Assembly (NCBI GenBank): GCA_033964015.1 | Contig: CM066915.1 | Location: 1,364,001 to 1,428,000, forward strand | Direction: 5' to 3' | Origin: Scolanthus callimorphus | Lineage: Eukaryota > Cnidaria > Anthozoa > Actiniaria > Edwardsiidae | DNA length: 64,000 bases | Shown here: positions 56,943 through 64,000 of the stretch, one piece after another | Numbering within the stretch: the first letter of the stretch is position 1 | How the letters are laid out: every line of letters starts with the position of its first letter | Position numbers and translations under genes: made by a program | The notes under the pieces: model-generated | Seen by the model: only the letters and a program-made list of their open reading frames with translations | What the model was told of the DNA's origin: nothing | Databases searched by the model: none

Positions 56943-57336
56943 TTTTCACACATGACTGAGCACGTGAAAGTGCCTGCAAAATGAACAAATTTAACCTCCC
57001 AAATCATCAGCCGGGACATCTGAACTCTCCTGGTTTTGCCGGGGTCTCAAGATTTTTTGCTTCGTCTCCGGGGAAAGATTCAAGCAACTGCCATACATTT
57101 ACTGAATTTTTCAAAAAATTAGCCAGAAATTCCAGAAATTTTGCCATTTCAAGGTGGTCTCCAGATTTTTTAATTCTTGGGGTTGACGTCCTTGCATCAA
57201 GTGTACTGAATTGGATGGCAACAACGTGTAAACACTGTTAGCAGATTTTGTCTATGGAAATATATACTTTTCCTGACTCAGCATTTTTCTAAGCTGACCA
57301 AGGATCTACAAGTAAACCAATCCCCCTAAGACTTCC
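56943..57336. other. 394-bp segment present in unit B but not A
   Basis: Unit A reads CCGTAATATACCTATAGAAG continuously at 48110-48129. Unit B has about 394 bp between ACAACCGTAAT and ATATCCCTATAG. The segment holds an 86-codon ORF of no known family and words like TTTTGCCGGGGTCTCAAGA, resembling the GCCAGGAGTCTC-type DNA near 17660. Without clear TIRs it could be an insertion in B or a loss from A. Confidence 0.5.
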
Positions 57337-57415
57337 AATATCCCTATAGAAAAGAGGTTTTCCATGTTTTCTGTCAATGCCTAAATTAGTTTAAAACAAG
57401 TCATCATGATTTTAT

Positions 57416-57521
57416 AATTTCAGAAATGAACCATACCCCACACCCCTTCCCCATGTAATTTCCAAGTGGAATTTCCACAAACCTCTGTGGTCGGAGTATG
57501 GATCTTTTCTGGAATTAAACA
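57416..57521. mobile_element. AATTTCAGAAATGAACCATA element (unit B)
   Basis: Counterpart of 48194-48296. Imperfect inverted ends and the words CCCCATGTAATTTCCAAG and GGTCGGAGTATGG. Confidence 0.45.
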
Positions 57522-57586
57522 TTGAAATAAAAATTGTTCTACTTAGCTCATTCATCCACTGCAGGGACAGTCAGCTCTCAGTCGTT

Positions 57587-59291
57587 TCAGGCAATCAAAG
57601 GTGATGTGTCAGATGATGGAGGAGAACTACTCAAGCTAACGACCTCAGGATCCTGAGATACAGAGAGTGGAAAATCAGTGTCATCACTAATTGCTGATGC
57701 AGCATGCTCACATTGCACATCATGTTCATCATCTCTAGTCGTTGTGTGTTGTTCAGTACTCGGCAGTCTCCTGACTCTAGCACGAGCATGTCTTTTCTTT
57801 CTTAACCGATCAACTACAAATGCTACAATAAGTACTATTGCAACTGCAGATCCAGTAATAGAAACAAGAATTATGACATAATTTCTCAGTTTGCTTGGTG
57901 CAGCAGTGGGTGTTTCTTTTTGGCAGTGGGTGGGTATTTCCTTTTGGGGGTGTTTCCTTTTGGTGGTGGGTGTTTCCTTTTGGCAGTTAATTTCATCAGA
58001 TTTGTCCTGACAATCATCTGTTCCATCACATTTCCACTGACATTGAATATATTCCCCATTATTACATCTGTACAATAACTCATTGGCCGATTCAGAGCAC
58101 TTGTCGAAATGATTCTTGGGGTCTACTGATGAATATGTTGCAAAAAACCCTGTCCCCCTTGCATAAATACTGCGATGTAACTTGACAAGCATTGTCTTCC
58201 CAGTTGATCTGATAACCTGTGGAATTCTAACCATATTACAGTAACGACCAAGTACTTTAGACTTGACATCAGTTCCATCATAAAACTCCACGTAGTCTTC
58301 CTTACAGGCCTTATTGCTTGTACGAGAGTCTATATCAACCTGCTAAACACCAGAGATGCAATTTCTTTATCTCCCACTTGAATTTCCAAGTACAGACATC
58401 ATCTTTCGGCTGTTTGGACAGCTCTGGTGATGTGAAGCTCCCAAAAGAACCAACTAATAATCCGCCACAATGGGAATCAGCTTCGTAGTAGGCTTTAAAT
58501 CCCACAGACATAGTCGGCATAAATGATTTAAACTCCAGCCACATTATATTTCCTGTAGATCGCAGCTCTGTAACTGGCTTCCTCTTGGCACAAAAATGCC
58601 ACTTCAATCTCGAAGTCACATTGAAGCCATCTCGTACTTTAATGTAGTCTAAATTACATTCTGACCTTGGTTCTAAAGCAAAATCCAGGAAGTACAACCT
58701 AATGACCATATTAGATGGTACTTGAATTTTCCAAATGCACTCTTTTTTGGCTGGGTAGGGATAGGGGTAGTTCGGACTTGTTATTTCCCCCTTTGGTGCC
58801 GTCAAATATCCCCCGCATGGCTGCTTCTGATAGTTGGCCAAGAAAAGCCCTATAAACCCTGGTGGATTGAATGCATCTGACTTGAATATAACTCTGATGG
58901 TACTCTCAGTTGATCTGATTGTCCCTTTGGGGTATCTCTTTTGGCTGTTGCAGAATTTTCCTAAAGACTTCGTTCCGCTTTGTCCATCCAGAATTTCAAC
59001 GAAGTCTCTATCACAAACAGTGTTTGAAGAGCCACTTTCGACTTTGAAAGTCACAAAAGTCACTAAAATTCTCTCAAATGCTGGCATTGATATAGTCCAA
59101 GTACATTGAGCTCTGGCAGGATACGGCCCAGGAAAACCAGGACTCGAGAATTGGCCAGATGCTTTGCTCAGCAAATACTTACAGTCAGACTGGGACTGAC
59201 TAAACCCCGAGTCAAGCAATAAAAACATTATAAACCACATAAGAAAAGCCCTTACGATGAATATAACATTCGAGCAAGAACTGAAAGGCAT
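57587..59291 (-). pseudogene. CUB x3-LDLa single-pass membrane protein gene, copy B (two frame breaks)
   Basis: Intronless minus-strand frame from ATG 59291 to 57587. In order: signal peptide (FLMWFIMFLLLDSGFS, about residues 15-31), CUB1 (from about 37), CUB2 (CGGYLTAPKGEITSPNYP), CUB3 (CGGLLVGSFGSFTSPE to FFATYSS), one LDLa (CNNGEYIQCQWKCDGTDDC), a KETPT/KEIPT linker, a TM segment (NYVIILVSITGSAVAIVLIV), basic stop-transfer residues (DRLRKKRHARARVRR), and an acidic Ser-rich tail ending SPLIA. The layout resembles NETO-type proteins, which have two CUBs and one LDLa, so a cell-surface binding or co-receptor role is inferred. Two single-base losses inside CUB3 (one T at about 58386, one A at about 58337) break the frame; copy A has those bases. 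I chose the ATG that directly starts the signal peptide. The lack of introns in a multi-domain gene suggests retrocopy origin. Confidence 0.8.
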
Positions 59292-59359
59292 TGTTTTTGG
59301 ATTTACTGGCGAGGAGCCAATGTTTGAAGCCACGCTCTATCGACAAGAAGAGGATTTAC

Positions 59360-59605
59360 CATCTCGTACCCAGACGCTTTCCGGCTTTTTTTTAGGGCGC
59401 GCAAAGACTGGTGGGATAGTTTTAGCAGGGCGCGCAGGGAGTTGTGGGATAGTTTTAACAGGGCGCGCAGAGAGTTATGGGATATGCGGAGAAAAATTGC
59501 GCGCCGTGTGATACTCATTCCCAGTCCCTACGCCTCCAAAACAATAAATCACAGTCAAGAGACGGCAAAAAATAACGTCTGGGTGGCTGGGTACGAGACT
59601 GGGGA
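59360..59605. mobile_element. CTCGTACCCAGACG TIR element (unit B)
   Basis: Counterpart of 50505-50735 with the same three modules (59392-59487) and the end GGGTACGAGACTGG intact. Near-identical to unit A. ORFs reading RARRELWDSFNRARREL come from the tandem modules. Confidence 0.55.
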
Positions 59606-59644
59606 TTTACAAAGTTGTGATTCGTGTGTCACACTGCACTGTAA

Positions 59645-60492
59645 AAACATTGCATTGTTTCTTCATTAGTGTTGCGTGACTCGCTGTTGGTTTCAACGTT
59701 TTCAACTCCAATAGGTTTAGAGCTCTACCTTCACTCCTTTTCCATTGTATGACGTCTTATTTTTTTTAGCTATATTTACAAGATGGCGCGGGAATACAAC
59801 TTCCCTGCTAGCAGAGGCCACTTCTTGAAGTGGCCTCTGCACACAAATGTCACAACCTCGACGTACTTGACTGGTTTGGCTGATTTTACAAGAATGGCGT
59901 CAGTGTTTTTGCTTCGAAAACAGTGCGTGCTTCCGAAATGCAGCAAAATGCAGAGAAAGAGGCCTCTGCTAGCAGGGAAAGTGCGTGCTTTCACGAGTGA
60001 TCTGCTCTTGTTCAGTGATCAACATACAACATTTTGCCCAAATTTCTATAGAAAATAAAACGATCTCCAGCGAATTCTCAAAGGCAAACTTTAGAATGAG
60101 TATCAGAGCAGCGTACAAGAGCCTTTAAACTGAGTAAACGAGCCTTTAATGGCCACAAAAAGTGATTTTGTGTAAGTTGTAGAGCAGATAAATTGATGTT
60201 TTCTTGCTCGCGCACAAACTTGATCGACCAGTTTTTCTCCAAGCTCACGCCATTTTTTCACACATGCGCGACAGAAAAATGACATTTGTGTGCAGAGGCT
60301 ACTTTTGCGTAGTTAAAAAAAACACAAGAAAACAATTAAGTAAAAGAAAAATGCAGGGAGATAAAAAGTAGCCTCTGCTCGCAGGGTAGAATACAACTGG
60401 AACGTTAAGAACAAGGCTACTAAAGGTTACGAGGTTAGTGATGAAAACAGCTTCAATTTTATCGACACCTTGAAAGTCATAGATTTGCGTCC
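59645..60492 (+). pseudogene. PAF1 exon 11 fragment, split (unit B)
   Basis: Second copy of the PAF1 intron 10-exon 11-intron 11 fragment, split by the same insertion at the same site. Exon pieces end at 59800 and resume at 60389. Since both units share the insertion, it predates the tandem duplication. Confidence 0.85.
59801..60388. mobile_element. MULE-like element (unit B copy)
   Basis: Same element as 50934-51536, 588 bp, with the same TSD GAATACAAC (59792-59800, 60389-60397). It differs from unit A by a short deletion (GTCCAGGATCGTGGACGCG region absent) and a few single bases. Confidence 0.8.
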
Positions 60493-60635
60493 ACCGCCCG
60501 CATGTTAAAAATGTCATAAATTTATTTAAAAATCATTATTTTGTGAAAAAGCTTAATTGAAGAAAACAAAATCAAATTTGTATGTACTCCTTTCAAAACT
60601 ACGATTAAAAAACGACGAAAATATCACGTAGTGGG

Positions 60636-61085
60636 TAAAGCCGGGAAAATACGAGGCACAAAATCCCTCAACTTGTCGCGCAACATTGTTGTGTTGCAAG
60701 TTGATGATCGATGTTGCGCGTTTTTCATCTCGCACCACAACTTGTCACGCAATAAATACATTTATTGCAAGTTGTAAAAAAATGTTGCGCGAAGTAGTGC
60801 GGGTCTACTTTGAGCCACAAATTCTAGCTTTGTTGCTCGTTTTTCATCAAACACGCAACTTGTCGCGCAACATTTTGCCTACAATTCAAGTTTATTAGTC
60901 AATAGAAATGAAGTGCTAGGGCAAAATCCGCCTTGAGCTCGCATGTGTGATCATCAAAACACACAAAACGCTGCGCGACAAGTTGTGAATTTGATGAAAA
61001 ACGAGCAACAAATATTACACTTACAACGCCACAATGTTGCGCGACAAGTTGAGGGATTTTGTGCCTCGTATTTCCCTGGCTTTAG
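60636..61085. mobile_element. TTGCGCGACAAGTTG element (unit B)
   Basis: Counterpart of 51785-52245 with the same ends and body, differing by a handful of bases. Confidence 0.6.
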
Positions 61086-61246
61086 CCACTCGGGGAAACA
61101 TGCAGGACACACTAATGTTGCGCGCTACATGTGTCCTAGCCGTAGCTATAGAAACGCGTCTCGCACAAATGCATTTGATGTATAACAGCGCAGATACACC
61201 AACTTGTCACTATTTATATCGCCTTCAGTAGAACTTAAGGCTGGTT

Positions 61247-61482
61247 GTCACTGGAACGCAAGCGAAAAGATATCAAACTCATGCATCCCTTTTGTGGTTC
61301 ACACTAGAACGCAAGCGCAGACGAAAGTGCAAGAAAATCGAGACATTGTGTTCCCCTGCGCTTGCGTTTATGTCTAGTGTGAATCAAGTGAACGCAAGTG
61401 CAAGATTGTTTATTTTTAGGTTGTGCTTGCGTCGCTTTGATTTACACTTGCCTTGCGCTTGCATCTAGCGCTTGCGTTCCAG
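61247..61482. mobile_element. AACGCAAGCG element, unexpanded (unit B)
   Basis: Counterpart of 52390-52630, nearly identical, not expanded. Confidence 0.65.
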
Positions 61483-61856
61483 TTCATAGTGGATGGGCAG
61501 TCCTCTAAGATTCGTCCTTTGAAACACGTTGACTTATTTTTCTTAGTACGGGCCTAGAATATTAGCCTCCTGAGGCTAAAGTTTTACCAAATCAGGATCA
61601 TCATACAATATAGTTCTGGTACATAGTTGTACCGAATGATGTAGTTACGGATGTGTTCGGTTCAATGGCAGATTTATCGGGCCGACAATCGCCCCTAGCT
61701 ATCAACTATGTTTGATTTGCTCGAACGAAAATCGAGCTCGACACGAACAATGCTGTGGCGATGCCAAAGATTTTTCAGTGTTGGGCGAGCTTACAAGAAA
61801 TCTGCCCGACAAATAGCAGCTTGCAAATCAGCCTTTAGTCGATGACCAAAATTGCT

Positions 61857-62612
61857 TTCTTGCTCAAAAGCTTTGAAGCTTACCTGTCAATTCAGCGGAA
61901 TGTAATAGCGTCTTGGACACGTTTTAATGTAAATAAAGTTGAAAAGAATTTCATATATATTATATTATGTGCTTTTATTTTTTTTTTTTTTACCTGACTC
62001 GGTAAAACTGAGTCGGGTATTGAGCTGTTCATTTTAGATTCATTACACCCTATCAAGGAACCTGGAATTTGTCCATGGGTGCTTTCTTTTTAACCCTGGA
62101 AATTCCATAGGGTATTCATTTGCAACCTTGGAATTTCCACAGGGGACACAAGAGAATGAAGGGGCTGCCATAAGTTTCCATGCAGATGGAATTTCCACGC
62201 AGGGGTAAATGATTTTTCGAAAATTTGGAGTTCCTTGAAAGGAGTTCGGCTTGGTTTTAGAACAGCCCATTAGTGAAAACCCTTGCAAAGCATCACAAAT
62301 CGTGCAATCTGATTGGCTCCCCTACTATCTATTTAAAACAGTAAGGTTCTTCCATCGAAGGCACTATTTAAAACTTAGTCACCGAAGCCCAAATTTAAGG
62401 AGCCTGAGGCGACTTATTGTTTAAGTATAATCAACCTCGTACCCTTTGCCGCTGGCCAAAGATGACGGGCTCTGGGTACGAGATTGGTATAATTACTCGA
62501 GTGACGTTTAAGATTTTCGACAATAAATGAGCGTTTTATTAGGGATATTTTTTTAGTTTCTCGTAATAAAGTGCGCGTGCGATCCCCGTTGCTTTCAATG
62601 TTATATTCACCT
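61857..62612. repeat. Partial third unit C (first 0.75 kb only)
   Basis: The start of the unit is present a third time (TTTCTTGCTCAAAAGC through GTTGCTTTCAATGTTATATT), then homology stops. It is closer to B than to A because it shares the stretch CAGTAAGGTTCTTCCATCGA missing from A. It carries its own 55-bp insert at 62432-62486. Confidence 0.75.
62432..62486. mobile_element. 55-bp mini-element present only in unit C
   Basis: Flanked by GTATAAT on both sides (62425-62431, 62487-62493). Unit B has the uninterrupted AGTATAATTACTCGAGTG at about 53775. The insert starts CAACCTCGTACCC and ends GGGTACGAGATTG, the same end motif as the CTCGTACCC elements at 35283 and 50505. Confidence 0.65.
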
Positions 62613-62848
62613 TTAGTATAAACCAACTAATGGTCTACTAGTAATAGTTCTCACTAGAGCTGCCCCCGTGCTTTTTAAACTGCAGATGTATTTCAATTAA
62701 CATCTTTACTGCTGTTTCAGACAACACGCGAATCCACCGTTATCAGCTTGTTGGAGTTTGTCAGTTGTATTACAAAACCGTTAAAGATACATGTGAAATT
62801 CTATAAGCCGAAACTCTATAAACAATTCTAACCAAAAGTACGAAAAGC

Positions 62849-63088
62849 GAGCCCCTCCCATGGGGGTACATGTTCCCATGTTCCATTGTAATTTTTTCCT
62901 TTGTTGGCCCATAGTTAGAACTATGTTCCCCATAATTCAAAACGACTTCTTCCGTAAAATTGTTCCCTAAAATTCCCCAAATGTAACAAAAGTTCCCTTG
63001 TTCCCTGAAAATAATTTGTCAGTATCCCTTGTTCCCTGGAAATAAATGTGCTTGTTCCCTTGTTCCCTAAAACCCCTGGGAGAGGCTC
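62849..63088. mobile_element. Element with GTTCCCT subterminal repeats
   Basis: Left GAGCCCCTCCCATGGGG, right CCCCTGGGAGAGGCTC (imperfect complements), flanked by AAAAGC on both sides (62843-62848, 63089-63094). Most of the body is reiterated (T)TGTTCCCT(T/G) words. Non-coding. Confidence 0.55.
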
Positions 63089-63570
63089 AAAAGCCGTCAA
63101 AACTCTTGCGAAACTCTAGCGAAATACCGAAAACTCTTCTGAAAACTATTGTGTCACAATTCCAAAACGACTATTAATACACATTCTTACTCAGAAACAC
63201 TATGAATATGAATACTTGAAAGCTTAAAGCCATTTGATCTTTCCGGAAATACTTACAACAAATAACAGAACACAAGACTTTAGACTCTCGTGTCTCGTTG
63301 GCTGTCTCTGCTTCGCGATTTCTCTGCTTTTGCTCTTTTTCAATCGCTGCTCCCTAATAACCTATATCTGCGTTTTTATACCAGCTATCACCTGAAGCTG
63401 CTAAAGAGCTTATAATAGAACTTAATTTAACAGAACTAAAAAACGCGTTCCGCCCTTGCCAGATTTCCGGTCAACAAAGGTAGACTATTTTAACCTACTT
63501 AGTATACTTTAGAGGCAACCATTACACAGCAGACAGCGCACACATCGGAACACGCCGGGCCTATAAGGAT

Positions 63571-64000
63571 CAAAAATCGCCGGGGTTTGTTGTAACTTTG
63601 TGAGTTTTAATCCAATCACTACCAAATTTCACATGTAAATAGTACTCATGAAATTAACAAACATAGTAATTTTGGAATTTTCAAATTAACGAATTTTAGA
63701 GGGAAAATGACGTCATCAATCTTACACCAAAATTTCAAATCGATCATATGAAATTTTTATGACTTGGATATGAAAGAGCTTATTGAGATAGCCACAAAAC
63801 CGAAAAGATTTTTGAAATATCTCATTCCCTTGAGAAGTTATGAATATTTTAAGTTTGCAATGTCCGCCATTTTGTTTTTTAGAATGGCAGCCATTGGCAG
63901 CCGGTACAAAATTGCAGGGCTTGTTCTAACTTGGTGAGTTTTAGTCCAATCACTTCTGAATTTCACATGCAAATAGTACTCATGAAATCAACAAACGCTG
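63571..64000. repeat. Start of a tandem repeat of about 340 bp, running off the window
   Basis: GTGAGTTTTAATCCAATCAC with TTTCACATGTAAATAGTACT at about 63600-63650 recurs as GTGAGTTTTAGTCCAATCAC with TTTCACATGCAAATAGTACT at about 63937-63985. No coding frame. The array continues beyond 64000. Confidence 0.6.

Larger units (their letters stand above)
53218..61856. repeat. Tandem duplication unit B (about 8.6 kb)
   Basis: Second copy of unit A in direct orientation. Main differences: extra DNA at about 53690-53895; a 59-bp minisatellite at 54390-55110; loss of about 600 bp matching 46003-46608; an extra 394 bp at 56943-57336; and absence of the inserts found in A at 49737-50124 and 52708-52899. 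Confidence 0.85.

Noticed and set aside
44748..62612. LTR retrotransposon with direct repeats as LTRs
   Set aside because: The repeated segments are whole 8.5-kb units with a cellular-type gene. There is no TG..CA-bounded LTR, primer-binding site, polypurine tract or reverse transcriptase.

Overview
This 64 kb window is animal nuclear DNA, most likely from a cnidarian and probably a stony coral. It has intron-rich genes with GT-AG splice sites, clear animal orthologs (PAF1, TRMT61B, Speedy/RINGO), and intergenic and intronic DNA packed with short terminal-inverted-repeat (TIR) elements. I call the species group from overall character only. All gene models below were spliced by eye and checked for codon phase.

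Layout. 1-0.7 kb: last coding exon of an unidentified plus-strand gene with a poly(A) signal. 0.8-7.8 kb: repeats and TIR elements, plus one candidate minus-strand exon and a tRNA-like sequence. 7.8-10.5 kb: two small unrecognised genes facing away from each other. 12.6-18.9 kb: a minus-strand M14 zinc-carboxypeptidase gene with three single-base frame breaks. 19.2-23.5 kb: TRMT61B-like mitochondrial tRNA methyltransferase (+). 23.9-26.5 kb: Speedy/RINGO CDK activator (-). 28.5-44.0 kb: PAF1 (+), 15 exons, with a 5.3 kb intron 12 full of repeats. The supported genes alternate in strand, giving head-to-head pairs (possibly shared promoters) and tail-to-tail pairs.

44.7-62.6 kb is a tandem duplication: two units of about 8.5 kb plus the start of a third. 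Each unit carries an intronless minus-strand gene for a secreted-type membrane protein (signal peptide, three CUB domains, one LDLa, one TM segment, cytoplasmic tail), and a dead copy of PAF1 exon 11 split by a transposon. The two CUB-LDLa copies are broken at different places.

The most informative part is the mobile DNA. Because the duplicated units, and PAF1 itself, provide uninserted sites, several non-autonomous elements can be delimited exactly. One group (TIR core CCCTGC-GAGCAG, 9-bp target duplications) looks MULE-like. A second has 8-bp duplications and G-rich ends. A third has TTA duplications. In two element families the element interior has grown into a minisatellite (59-bp and 13-bp periods). 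No autonomous transposase gene, CRISPR array, rRNA or convincing intact tRNA was seen.
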